DNA from: Edaphocola flava
Lineage (GTDB): Bacteria; Bacteroidota; Bacteroidia; Chitinophagales; Chitinophagaceae
NCBI RefSeq assembly: GCF_004118155.1
Contig: NZ_SAIQ01000001.1
Coordinates: forward strand, 1,178,001-1,242,000
Direction: 5' to 3'
Length of the DNA stretch: 64,000 nucleotides
A program made the translations under genes and the position numbers. Positions 32,711 through 42,348 of the stretch are shown one piece after another. Each line of letters begins with the position of its first letter. The first letter of the stretch is position 1. The notes under the pieces were generated by a model. It worked only from the letters and a program-made list of their open reading frames with translations, was not told the origin of the DNA and did no database searches.

Positions 32711-32745
32711 AAAGCGGAGATCAATTTATTGGTCTCCGCTTTTTA
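32711..32745 (+). terminator. Terminator of the adenosyltransferase gene
   Basis: 10-base perfect stem (aaagcggaga / tctccgcttt) with a 12-base spacer, followed by T residues, 16 bases after the stop codon. Confidence 0.8.
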
Positions 32746-32846
32746 CATAACAAAAGTATGGGGAGTGAAGCTTATTATGCTAAGGCAAACCATAAAAACC
32801 GTACTTAAGTTAGCACGTCTGGTTGCACTTTTTTTTATTTGGTTGC

Positions 32847-32854
32847 TACTTTTG
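32847..32854 (+). promoter_or_regulatory. Bacteroidota -7 element for the AT-rich island
   Basis: TACTTTTG matches TAnnTTTG, 33 bases upstream of the lipoprotein ATG, with a TTGC at 32823-32826 as a possible but slightly distant -33 element. Confidence 0.5.
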
Positions 32855-32887
32855 AAGTACAAATAAATTTTAAAATATAGAAGCTAC

Positions 32888-33814
32888 ATGAAAAAAGCAG
32901 TTATAATTATTGTTATGGGATCTTTATTTATATCTACAACGTTTACAAGTTGTAAGAGAGATAATCCTAGTATCACCGAAAATGGAGAGAAAACATATAT
33001 TTTGTCCAAGAGTATTATTGAATATGATACTAACATTTCAAAAAATACAAATAAAAACCCTATACCTCTAGGGAAATGGGAAACTATGATAGATTATGCA
33101 ATAGCAGATGGAGCATCCGCTTGGACAGTATTTAAAGTAGCAAGTAAGATAGTTGGTTTAGGGTATGGAGCCGCAGTCGGAATGTTGGGTGGGGTATGTG
33201 GCTCTATATACAAGTATGTACGTGAACATAAGGATTTCAAGCCATCCCCTACAAGTAATGGCAATATTATCAACTTCAATGCTTCTCGACAGCTAAGCTC
33301 AGCTACAAATAAACCATTTAAATTGCAAACTATCTCTGTAACAGCTAATTTCGGATATAACCTTGTTGGAGAATTACATAATAAATATCTAGACTCTTTA
33401 GTTGTGAAATTTGATGATCGAAGACTTGATATTGACCCTGATAAAACATATAATTATCTATGTAATGCAGCGTCTGTAGAATTAAATATTCCGACAGATT
33501 CAATAAAGAGTGCATTTAGTTTGGCTGAATACAATGAGGTGATTGATTTTGACGTAAGTGAAAAAACAAACCGGGAAATATATGATTACATGATTCGGAA
33601 TAACGTGCCTAAATATTTATGTAGTTATATGAATGAATTTTTTGAAAGAATAAGAAAACCAGAAAACGCCAGTTATGATATAGCATTGAATTATGTGAAT
33701 CTATTCATCGAAGATGTACAAAATCAAAGTTTTACAACTCAAGAAAAAAATGGAATTCTGTATTCTCTTTCTATATTCAAGAATAGTTTACAATATTGGA
33801 ATCAAAAGCTTTAA
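32888..33814 (+). CDS. Lipoprotein with glycine-zipper segment, AT-rich, unknown function
   Basis: 308 residues. The signal peptide ends in a weak lipobox FTSC (Cys22). After a polar stretch rich in Asn, Lys and Ile comes an unusual Gly/Ala segment (residues 75-107: DGASAW, VASKIVGLGYGAAVGMLGG, CGS) with Gly every 3-4 residues. This is the glycine-zipper pattern of membrane-inserting peptides, including class II bacteriocins. The C-terminal 190 residues are soluble, helical and acidic, with no recognised domain. The coding sequence is far more AT-rich than its neighbours (one 60-base line has 14 G/C) and uses A/T-ending codons, so it was probably acquired. A small membrane protein follows after 17 bases. 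A membrane-active toxin or surface structural protein is possible; neither is proved. Confidence 0.65.
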   Translation: MKKAVIIIVMGSLFISTTFTSCKRDNPSITENGEKTYILSKSIIEYDTNISKNTNKNPIPLGKWETMIDYAIADGASAWTVFKVASKIVGLGYGAAVGMLGGVCGSIYKYVREHKDFKPSPTSNGNIINFNASRQLSSATNKPFKLQTISVTANFGYNLVGELHNKYLDSLVVKFDDRRLDIDPDKTYNYLCNAASVELNIPTDSIKSAFSLAEYNEVIDFDVSEKTNREIYDYMIRNNVPKYLCSYMNEFFERIRKPENASYDIALNYVNLFIEDVQNQSFTTQEKNGILYSLSIFKNSLQYWNQKL

Positions 33815-33831
33815 TAATTTACTATTTGGAT

Positions 33832-33987
33832 ATGATATTTGACTTTTCTATTCTTATTGTTCTGATTATCGGATCAATCATATATTGTTTGAAGTGGTAT
33901 AAAGCACGTAATCTCAAATATAGTACGCTGGCTCTTCTCTTCCTTACCGCTTGTATATATTGGATATGGAGATTAAATCAACTTTAA
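33832..33987 (+). CDS. Small two-helix membrane protein beside the glycine-zipper lipoprotein
   Basis: 51 residues from the ATG at 33832; a TTG at 33796 would extend it into the preceding gene and is less likely. It is two hydrophobic helices (FSILIVLIIGSIIYCL and STLALLFLTACIYWIW) joined by a short basic turn (KWYKARNLKY). The AT-rich composition matches the upstream gene, and only 17 bases separate them. Small membrane proteins next to membrane-active peptides can give immunity or help export, but here that is speculation. A strong bidirectional terminator follows. Confidence 0.55.
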   Translation: MIFDFSILIVLIIGSIIYCLKWYKARNLKYSTLALLFLTACIYWIWRLNQL

Positions 33988-34001
33988 ACTAATAAAATAA
34001 G

Positions 34002-34050
34002 TTCCATAAAAAAGCCCGGCGACAATTAGTCACCGGGGCTTTTTATGGAA
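34002..34050. terminator. Bidirectional terminator between the AT-rich island and fabD
   Basis: An inverted repeat of about 22 bases per arm (ttccataaaaaagcccgg... / ...ccggggctttttatggaa, nearly perfect) lies between two converging stop codons, with A- and T-runs inside the arms. Confidence 0.85.
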
Positions 34051-34058
34051 AGATAATA

Positions 34059-34940
34059 TTAGTTAATTCCGGCAGTAGCCGCCTCTTTATGTATCTTCTT
34101 CACTAATCCCTGCAAAACTGCACCAGGACCTACTTCTGTAAACTGTGTAGCACCATCTGCCACCATATTCTGTACGGTTTGCGTCCAGCGCACCGGAGCC
34201 GTCAGTTGGTTGATCAGGTTTTCTTTGATTTGAGCCGGATCGGTATAGGGTTGTGCATCTACATTCTGATAAATCGCGCAGTTTGGTGTCTGGAACTGAG
34301 TTGACTCAATCGCCTCCTGTAATTCCAGTCTTGCAGGTTCCATTAAAGGAGAGTGGAATGCACCACCTACCTGCAGTACCAGCGCTCTTTTGGCACCAGC
34401 CGCTTTCAGTGCTTCGCAAGCTTTGTCAATACCTGCAATACTACCGGAGATCACTAATTGACCAGGGCAGTTATAATTGGCAGGTACTACAATTTCATCA
34501 ATAATATTACCTACTACTTCTTCCACTTTAGCATCATCCAGACCCAGTACGGCAGCCATTGTAGATGGTTGTAATTCGCAGGCTTTCTGCATGGCTGCAG
34601 CACGTTTAGCAACAAGCTTCAGCGCATCTTCAAACTGTAATGCACCACAGGCAACAAGAGCAGAAAATTCGCCCAGGGAGTGGCCTGCAACCATATCCGG
34701 TTTCAGGTCCGGTGTGGTCAGGAAGGCAATCACAGAATGTAAAAATACTGCCGGTTGCGTTACTTTGGTTTGTTTCAGTTCCTCTTCAGAACCGGAAAAC
34801 ATGATATCGGAAATACGGAATCCTAAGATCTCATTCGCTTGTTCAAAAAGGGCTTTAGCCTGCTCATTTTGCTCATACAAGGCCTTCCCCATACCGGAGA
34901 ATTGTGCACCCTGACCCGGGAATACAAATGCGTGCTTCAT
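34059..34940 (-). CDS. fabD: Malonyl-CoA:ACP transacylase
   Basis: 293 residues. FVFPGQGAQFSGMG opens the acyltransferase fold. The nucleophile Ser88 is in GHSLGEFSAL, the binding-site Arg in KRAAAMQ and the catalytic His in AFHSPLM (about residue 200). QLTAPVRWTQTVQNM and EVGPGAVLQGL follow as expected. It loads malonyl groups onto acyl carrier protein for fatty acid synthesis in the cytoplasm. It is not in a fab cluster; it starts 29 bases after the kynurenine monooxygenase stop codon, so both may be cotranscribed. Confidence 0.95.
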   Translation of the reverse strand: MKHAFVFPGQGAQFSGMGKALYEQNEQAKALFEQANEILGFRISDIMFSGSEEELKQTKVTQPAVFLHSVIAFLTTPDLKPDMVAGHSLGEFSALVACGALQFEDALKLVAKRAAAMQKACELQPSTMAAVLGLDDAKVEEVVGNIIDEIVVPANYNCPGQLVISGSIAGIDKACEALKAAGAKRALVLQVGGAFHSPLMEPARLELQEAIESTQFQTPNCAIYQNVDAQPYTDPAQIKENLINQLTAPVRWTQTVQNMVADGATQFTEVGPGAVLQGLVKKIHKEAATAGIN

Positions 34941-34969
34941 ATTTATTGTTGTGTATTTATATTTATTGA

Positions 34970-36328
34970 TTATGCGTGTACTTTTCCCTCATATTCTTTT
35001 ACCCACTCTTCCAGTCCTGCTGCAAAAGTAGCATTTTCTATATTCTGGAAGTAATCGCCCTGCTCCATAATCTTGGCCAGTAACCAGTCCTGAGCAGCCA
35101 TAGCATTTAAGGCAAAAGCATAAGGCGTATGACTGAAGCTCACCATTTCATATACAGAATTGAAGCGGCCGGCAAACCGGATACCCAGGTCTTTCTCGAT
35201 CTTTTTACGCTCCAGGAATTTAGGATCTGCAACTTTATCACGCATTTCGATAAAGTTATTCAATGCCAGTTCGGCCACCGCATCCGCATTAGGTTTGCGT
35301 GATTGCTGGAAAGCCGGTAAGATCGCATCCCAGTTATCGCCATGCTGCTCCAGTAATTCGAATAATACCGAACAATCTTCAAAGCCCGCATTCATACCCT
35401 GTCCGTAGAACGGAACGATGGCATGTGCTGCATCTCCGATCAGGCAGGCAGAAGACTGGTACACCCATGGCGCCACCTTCACCGTTACCAGGGAAGAAGT
35501 AGGATTATTTTTATAATCTTCCATCAGGGTCGGCATCATAGGTACCGCATCCGGGAAGTGCTGTTCAAAGAACGCACGGATCTCCGCATCTGTTTGCAGG
35601 CTGTCGAATGAAGGCGTGCCCTCAAACGGGAAGAATAAAGTACAGGTAAAGCTTTTATCCGTATTCGGCAGACCAATCATCATAAAGTTATGACGCGGCC
35701 AGATATGCAGTGCATTATGCTCCATACAGAACTCGCCATTTGCAGATGGCGGAATACATAACTCTTTATAACCACTGTTGATATAGAATTGCTGGTAATC
35801 GGTACGATCCAGCACAGTCATGCTTTTACGTAAAGCCGAGAATGCCCCGTCAGCACCAAACAGCAGGTCATAATCTACCGTATGTTTATTGCCCGCCTCA
35901 TCTTTAAGATGCAGTTGTTTATGTTGCAGGTCTACATGATCGCAAATCTGGTTGAAATAGATCTTTACACCATTGGCTTCGGCCAGGTCCATCAGTTTTT
36001 TATTCAGTTCGCCGCGGCTTACAGAATAGATGGCCTCTCCGTTTTTGCCATAAGGCTGAAATGCAGCAGAACCATCGTCCTGATGCAGGTAACGACCGGT
36101 CATAGGTATGGCAATCGATTCTATCTCTTCACGTAAACCCGCCAGTTCCAGGGCTTTCCAGCCGCGGGTACTCATAGCCAGGTTGATCGAGCGACCAGCA
36201 CCGATCTGCGACACACGCAGGTCCGGACGGCGCTCATATATAGTTACTTCATAACCTTTTTTACGTAATAGTACAGACAATACCGATCCGACCAATCCGG
36301 CACCCAGTATAGTTATAGATCTATTCAT
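34970..36328 (-). CDS. kmo: Kynurenine 3-monooxygenase
   Basis: 452 residues, full length for the enzyme. The FAD-binding GxGxxG is ILGAGLVGSVLSVLL at the N-terminus with IYERRPD ending the beta-alpha-beta unit. The Gly-Asp motif is GDAAHAIVPFYGQGMNAGFE (about 300-320). The substrate-face residues and the C-terminal helix region (ALNAMAAQDWLLAKIMEQ) resemble eukaryotic KMO. It hydroxylates L-kynurenine with NADPH and O2. Its usual partners (tryptophan dioxygenase, kynurenine formamidase, kynureninase, 3-hydroxyanthranilate dioxygenase) are not in this window. Its placement just before fabD looks accidental. Confidence 0.92.
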   Translation of the reverse strand: MNRSITILGAGLVGSVLSVLLRKKGYEVTIYERRPDLRVSQIGAGRSINLAMSTRGWKALELAGLREEIESIAIPMTGRYLHQDDGSAAFQPYGKNGEAIYSVSRGELNKKLMDLAEANGVKIYFNQICDHVDLQHKQLHLKDEAGNKHTVDYDLLFGADGAFSALRKSMTVLDRTDYQQFYINSGYKELCIPPSANGEFCMEHNALHIWPRHNFMMIGLPNTDKSFTCTLFFPFEGTPSFDSLQTDAEIRAFFEQHFPDAVPMMPTLMEDYKNNPTSSLVTVKVAPWVYQSSACLIGDAAHAIVPFYGQGMNAGFEDCSVLFELLEQHGDNWDAILPAFQQSRKPNADAVAELALNNFIEMRDKVADPKFLERKKIEKDLGIRFAGRFNSVYEMVSFSHTPYAFALNAMAAQDWLLAKIMEQGDYFQNIENATFAAGLEEWVKEYEGKVHA

Positions 36329-36476
36329 ATTATTTTTAATGTATGTGATTTGCGAACGCTAAGATACAGATAAAGGTCAGAGTTTTAAAAAATAGATTTT
36401 GTTTCAAATCGGGAGAAAGTTGGCTGCCGCACCTATTTATAACAGTATTATTACACCGTCCGGGGTATTGTTACCG

Positions 36477-36484
36477 TAAATTTG
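36477..36484 (+). promoter_or_regulatory. Bacteroidota -7 element for the sialidase-like gene
   Basis: TAAATTTG matches TAnnTTTG, 31 bases upstream of the ATG at 36515, in the 186-base divergent spacer with kmo. Confidence 0.45.
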
Positions 36485-36514
36485 CGGCACGCTAAATTGT
36501 AAATCTGTTGTAAT

Positions 36515-37711
36515 ATGAAACGATATATCTTAGCCCTGAGCATGCTGATGCTTACGGGATCTGTGTTGAGCTTTGCCCAGTCTACTGTATTGAAAGAAGA
36601 AGGACGTGTATATGCCCTGCCGGCACTCTTCCAGAATAATAACAAAGAAGTGGTTATGTCCTGGACAGAGAAAGATGCAGATGGTATGGTATATTATTAT
36701 TTTGCAACATCTAAAGACAATGGCAAAACATTCTCTGACAAACAACTGATCTATTCCTCACCTGGTATCGGGAACGGCCGACTGGCCAGGCCAAGGCTGT
36801 TGTTCAAAAAGAATGGTGATATGGTGGCCACGTTCTCTTTCAACCAGCAGGCCAAACTGGTGAGTGAAAGCGGAGAAGCTAAGCCTGGTCGTGCAAAAGA
36901 TCTGCAGGTATTTGTTACCGAATCGAAAGATGGCGGCAAGACCTGGACTGTACCTAAATCGGTACACCAGGATGCACAACCGGGGGTGATTCGCGGTTTT
37001 TATGATGCTACACTGATGGCTAATGATGAGCTGGCGGTTGTATATTTAAAAGACATTCCGAACAAACCACATGAGCGTGATCTGCGCCTGGTAACCAGCA
37101 CCAATGGTACCTTTGGTGAAGAAAGGGTAATCGATCCGTTTGTGTGTGATTGCTGTAACCTTGGGCTGCTGACCGATGAGCAAGGACGCCTGAATGTATT
37201 TTACCGAGAGAATGCAGATAATATCCGCGATATTTCCAAAATGGTATCAACCGACAATGGCCTTACCTGGTCTGCATCTGCAACCTTATTTCCCGATAAC
37301 TGGAACGTAAATGCTTGTCCGCATACAGGTCCGGTTGCATTACGATATGGTAAAACCAACCTGATCACTTATTATTCCGGTGTGGAAGGTAAACCTGGCG
37401 TGCGTCTGGTAAACCAGGACGGTAAGCAAATGCTCATTTTAAAAGATGAAACGATCAAAACAGCTACCCTGGCCGGTGATGCCAAAAATGCAGTAATTCT
37501 TTATGGGCAAGGTACTGCAGAGTCTGGTATGAAAGTAGGTTATCGCACGATCAGCAAAGACAAAGTATCGAACGATAAATGGATTGAAAATTCCGCTACA
37601 GGAGCTAATCCGAACGGCTTAATCCTGGGTAAGGAAATGCTGGTGGTTTATGAACTGACCGATAAAGGTAAAGTGATCGGTATCAAAACCGATGTGGTAA
37701 AACTGAATTAA
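36515..37711 (+). CDS. Exported sialidase-fold (BNR/Asp-box) protein
   Basis: 398 residues with a signal peptide (cleavage after SFAQ). The six-bladed propeller is marked by Asp boxes SKDNGKTFSDK, SKDGGKTWTVP and STDNGLTWSAS. A Cys cluster VCDCCN near residue 210 is a feature I associate with a subgroup of Bacteroidota sialidase-fold proteins. The catalytic Arg triad and Tyr/Glu of true sialidases could not be assigned with confidence, so sialic-acid cleavage is unproven. It acts in the periplasm or at the surface. Its stop codon overlaps the stop of the convergent HutD/Ves gene by two bases. Confidence 0.75.
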   Translation: MKRYILALSMLMLTGSVLSFAQSTVLKEEGRVYALPALFQNNNKEVVMSWTEKDADGMVYYYFATSKDNGKTFSDKQLIYSSPGIGNGRLARPRLLFKKNGDMVATFSFNQQAKLVSESGEAKPGRAKDLQVFVTESKDGGKTWTVPKSVHQDAQPGVIRGFYDATLMANDELAVVYLKDIPNKPHERDLRLVTSTNGTFGEERVIDPFVCDCCNLGLLTDEQGRLNVFYRENADNIRDISKMVSTDNGLTWSASATLFPDNWNVNACPHTGPVALRYGKTNLITYYSGVEGKPGVRLVNQDGKQMLILKDETIKTATLAGDAKNAVILYGQGTAESGMKVGYRTISKDKVSNDKWIENSATGANPNGLILGKEMLVVYELTDKGKVIGIKTDVVKLN

Positions 37712-38292
37712 TCATTGTCCAGGTACATATCTACCTGGAAGATAATCGCGGTTTTGTCCGCAACAATATCAATAGTGCTGTGCATCGTTACGCTTTCCGT
37801 GTGATGAAGTACAGCACTGTCTTTTTCTGCCAGCTTCATTGCCCCGATGGTTACCGGCTTTTCAGCCTCGGCTACAAACCATAACTGTATGCAATCAGGG
37901 TTCAGGTCTATCTTGTACTGTTCTTCATTGTGCAGTATGGTCAATTTTGCTTCAGTGCCCTTGCGCATCATGACATTGAAATCAGTGGTAGTACCTGTAC
38001 TGCTTACAAAATCGGCCCCGGAAAAGGATAAAGGCACAAATGGTTTTAGCAGGAAAGATGCATCCTGGAAAGCCAGTTCTATAGGCTGTTCCAGGCTGAC
38101 CAGTATACGATCATAATCTTCCAGTACCGTAAAGGTAGAAGGGCTTTCGCGTATAGTGGCAGAGCTGATGCGGAAAATGAAATCACGATCGGCATAACGG
38201 CAATGCTCGGGGTATATAAACATCTGGCAGGTCTGCCCACCGCCCCAGTCGCTCAGGATATAGTCATCGGCAGTAAGGTGTTGTACAGGCAT
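37708..38292 (-). CDS. HutD/Ves family protein
   Basis: 194 residues forming a double-stranded beta-helix (cupin-like). The family start is here as SDWGGGQTCQMFIYP with the second block FIFRISSATIRESPSTFTVL, typical of HutD in Pseudomonas and Ves in E. coli. HutD has been linked to histidine use and Ves to cold-related growth; neither has a proven reaction, and no hut gene is nearby. Cytoplasmic. The gene begins 4 bases downstream of the NAD(P)-binding protein's stop codon, so these two form an operon. Confidence 0.85.
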   Translation of the reverse strand: MPVQHLTADDYILSDWGGGQTCQMFIYPEHCRYADRDFIFRISSATIRESPSTFTVLEDYDRILVSLEQPIELAFQDASFLLKPFVPLSFSGADFVSSTGTTTDFNVMMRKGTEAKLTILHNEEQYKIDLNPDCIQLWFVAEAEKPVTIGAMKLAEKDSAVLHHTESVTMHSTIDIVADKTAIIFQVDMYLDND

Positions 38293-38296
38293 GAAT

Positions 38297-38959
38297 TTAG
38301 TTTTGGTTTCCGTATGCTTCTATCATTTCATTATGTATGATCTTATGTTCCGGTTTGGCATGCAGGCATAAGTAATACATGGCACGGGCCACCGTTTCCA
38401 CTTTTATGGCACGGTATCGCGCCCACTTCCCTTTTAAGATGGGTTGCAGGAGCTTCATCATCACAGTAGCTACAGCTTCTCCTGTTCTTTTATCCTTGCG
38501 CTTACCCAGCAATAATCCCGGTCTGTATTTATACACAGAAGAAATGCTTAGCTGATCCAGTTCCTTCTCTGCTTTGCCTTTCAGCTGCTGGTAATGGTTG
38601 CTGCTGCTGGCTTTAGCTCCTAGTGCACTGATATAATGAAACTGTTGCACCCCTTGCTGCACACCCCATTCGGCAAGCTGCACCGGATAGGTTACTTCTA
38701 TAGCATGGTATTGATGTTTGTCAGGAGTCAGGGCCTTTGTGGTACCCAGGCAGGAGAAGATTACATCAACTTTAGGGATATCCTTTAATACGGAAGATAA
38801 ACTCTCGAAATCGGTCAGGACAAATTTTACTTTATCATACTTCAGATGAGGTATATGACGTACCAGCGCATATATGGTGCCGATACGATCGCTATTGGCG
38901 AGTAATGTCAGTAAGGCATTGCCCACCAGCCCGGAACTGCCTGCTATCAATACATCCAT
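38297..38959 (-). CDS. NAD(P)-binding Rossmann protein (atypical SDR, HTATIP2/YwnB-like)
   Basis: 220 residues. The dinucleotide loop is LIAGSSGLVGNALL at residues 4-17. FSCLGTTKALTPDK near 70-83, the VTYPVQLAEWGVQQGVQQFH helix and the FHYISALGAKASSSNHYQQ active region follow. These are the landmarks of atypical short-chain dehydrogenases such as HTATIP2/YwnB-like oxidoreductases. The catalytic Tyr is not in the classical YxxxK; HYQQLKGKAE is the nearest equivalent. The substrate is unknown. Cytoplasmic, and first gene of an operon with the HutD/Ves gene. Confidence 0.82.
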   Translation of the reverse strand: MDVLIAGSSGLVGNALLTLLANSDRIGTIYALVRHIPHLKYDKVKFVLTDFESLSSVLKDIPKVDVIFSCLGTTKALTPDKHQYHAIEVTYPVQLAEWGVQQGVQQFHYISALGAKASSSNHYQQLKGKAEKELDQLSISSVYKYRPGLLLGKRKDKRTGEAVATVMMKLLQPILKGKWARYRAIKVETVARAMYYLCLHAKPEHKIIHNEMIEAYGNQN

Positions 38960-39000
38960 GGTGATTTTATTTTAGATTAAAGTTAAGGTATTCTGTATAA

Positions 39001-39435
39001 TCAGGCCAGGCTGAGATGCAGTATAGGGTAATCTTTACCCATGCCGTCTTGCTCAGATCTCGACTGTATGGCGAAGCCCTGGCTCAGGTAAAATGCAGTA
39101 GCCCCTTCATTCTGCTCATTCACATCTACCTTGCGAATGCCTAAGGTATGAATGGCATACTGCAATAAGGTTTTACCATAGCCTTGTCCGTGTGCACCAG
39201 CCTCCACGAATAACATCTCCAGCATATCATCAGCAGTGCCCAGGAAAGCCTGTAACACACCATCCTTATCCCATAGGCCATACAACTGCACCTGAGGGAA
39301 AAACTGTTCTGCAATAATGCTTTTGAAATACAGAAAATCCTCTTCGGCAAGGAAATGATGCGTGGCTTTTACAGCCGATGCCCAAATGTGCATCAGCCTG
39401 TCGTAATCTGCGGTGGTTGCGGATTTGATAATCAT
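39001..39435 (-). CDS. GNAT family N-acetyltransferase
   Basis: 144 residues from the ATG at 39433-39435. A longer frame (to 39522) would run through the promoter, and its extra 29 residues are not family-like. The GNAT fold shows the acetyl-CoA loop GAHGQGYGKTLLQYAI (about 93-108), DVNEQNEGATAFYLSQGFAI and the C-terminal strand. IKSATTADYDRLMHIWASAV is the N-terminal strand/helix. The protein or small-molecule target is unknown; the family covers many. A perfect minus-strand -7 element lies 26 bases upstream, back to back with the thiamin-operon promoter. Confidence 0.88.
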   Translation of the reverse strand: MIIKSATTADYDRLMHIWASAVKATHHFLAEEDFLYFKSIIAEQFFPQVQLYGLWDKDGVLQAFLGTADDMLEMLFVEAGAHGQGYGKTLLQYAIHTLGIRKVDVNEQNEGATAFYLSQGFAIQSRSEQDGMGKDYPILHLSLA

Positions 39436-39460
39436 ATCGGAAATGAATTTGCGATTACCG

Positions 39461-39468
39461 CAAAGATA
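39461..39468 (-). promoter_or_regulatory. Bacteroidota -7 element for the GNAT gene
   Basis: The minus strand reads TATCTTTG, an exact TAnnTTTG match, 26 bases before the ATG at 39435; it supports that start over the longer frame. Confidence 0.55.
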
Positions 39469-39506
39469 TAAAATTGATACTGCTGATTGGTTTTCATAAA
39501 AATGTC

Positions 39507-39514
39507 TACCTTTG
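39507..39514 (+). promoter_or_regulatory. Bacteroidota -7 element for the thiamin operon
   Basis: TACCTTTG matches TAnnTTTG, with a TTG at 39487-39489 as a possible -33 element. Transcription would begin a few bases before the riboswitch at about 39523. Confidence 0.6.
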
Positions 39515-39522
39515 GCTTTCAC

Positions 39523-39601
39523 TTTAGGGGTGTCTGCGGTATCGCAGGCTGAGATTTTACCCTCTGAACCTGATCTAGTTCATACTAGCGTAGGGAAAAG
39601 T
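39523..39601 (+). promoter_or_regulatory. TPP (thiamin pyrophosphate) riboswitch
   Basis: The conserved thi-box elements are present in order: ttaggggtg at the 5' side, GCTGAGA at 39548-39554, ACCCTCTGAACCTGATCT and the GTT...CTAGCGTAGGGA helix ending near 39596. These form the P1-P5 fold of the TPP aptamer. It sits directly upstream of thiS and controls the whole thiamin operon; with TPP bound, expression falls (family knowledge). No T-tract terminator follows, but two small hairpins (39617-39631 and about 39649-39667) lie before the thiS start. Control may act on translation, which is an inference. Confidence 0.95.
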
Positions 39602-39680
39602 AAGATATGTCTTCGTATGCCTTCATGGCATTATTGCAGCCATTCCTAAAGTATTGTTTATATACTTAAATCTTCAGGGA

Positions 39681-41748
<2,068 letters not shown>

Positions 41749-41760
41749 ACCTGCAATATT

Positions 41761-42348
41761 ATGATCGCTGTAACGCTTCCGCTATATGTGCCCTCAGAAG
41801 AGCGACTGATCAGTGCCTTTTTTCAGGAAGGCCTGGAGTTGCTGCATGTACGCAAACCCGGTATAGAACGGGAAGGTATGCAGCGATGGCTGGAGGGGAT
41901 ACCGGCAGATTTTCGTAGCCGGCTGGTATTGCATCAGCATCATGAGCTGGCAGAAGCGTATGGCATTCAACGATTGCATGTGCCGGAGTATCTGCGGTCT
42001 GGAGCAGGACAGACTTATCTGTTTCCGGAGTATACTTATTCCACTTCGGTACATGACATAGACACCTTCAACAGCCTGGATGAAGGCTATGCTTATGCAT
42101 TCTTAAGTCCGGTACTGGAGAGCATTTCCAAGCTGGGTTATAAAAGCCCGGAACCTCTGCTGGATCAGGTTTCGCTTCGTGTGCAACAAGGCATTGCACT
42201 GGTGGCGCTTGGGGGCATTCATGCAGGTAATTTACCCAGCATTGATCACAATGGCTTTGATGATTTTGCGGTATGCGGAGGTTTGTGGTATGCTTCCGAT
42301 CCCTTGCAGGCCCTCCGGAAATTATTAGCTTATCCGTTAAATAAATGA
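41761..42348 (+). CDS. TenI/ThiE-like protein (possible thiazole tautomerase)
   Basis: 195 residues of the ThiE/TenI TIM-barrel family. It keeps LLHVRKPG and the phosphate-loop-like GGIHAGNL, but lacks ThiE landmarks: the N-D of the pyrimidine site is HQHHELAEA and DGVHL reads IQRLHV. SVHDIDTF around residue 98 puts a His where TenI of Bacillus has its catalytic His, and FLSPVLESISKLGY follows. A TenI-like thiazole tautomerase role is inferred, alongside the true ThiE encoded next to it. Its stop codon overlaps the thiE start (ATGA), so the two are translationally coupled. Confidence 0.75.
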   Translation: MIAVTLPLYVPSEERLISAFFQEGLELLHVRKPGIEREGMQRWLEGIPADFRSRLVLHQHHELAEAYGIQRLHVPEYLRSGAGQTYLFPEYTYSTSVHDIDTFNSLDEGYAYAFLSPVLESISKLGYKSPEPLLDQVSLRVQQGIALVALGGIHAGNLPSIDHNGFDDFAVCGGLWYASDPLQALRKLLAYPLNK

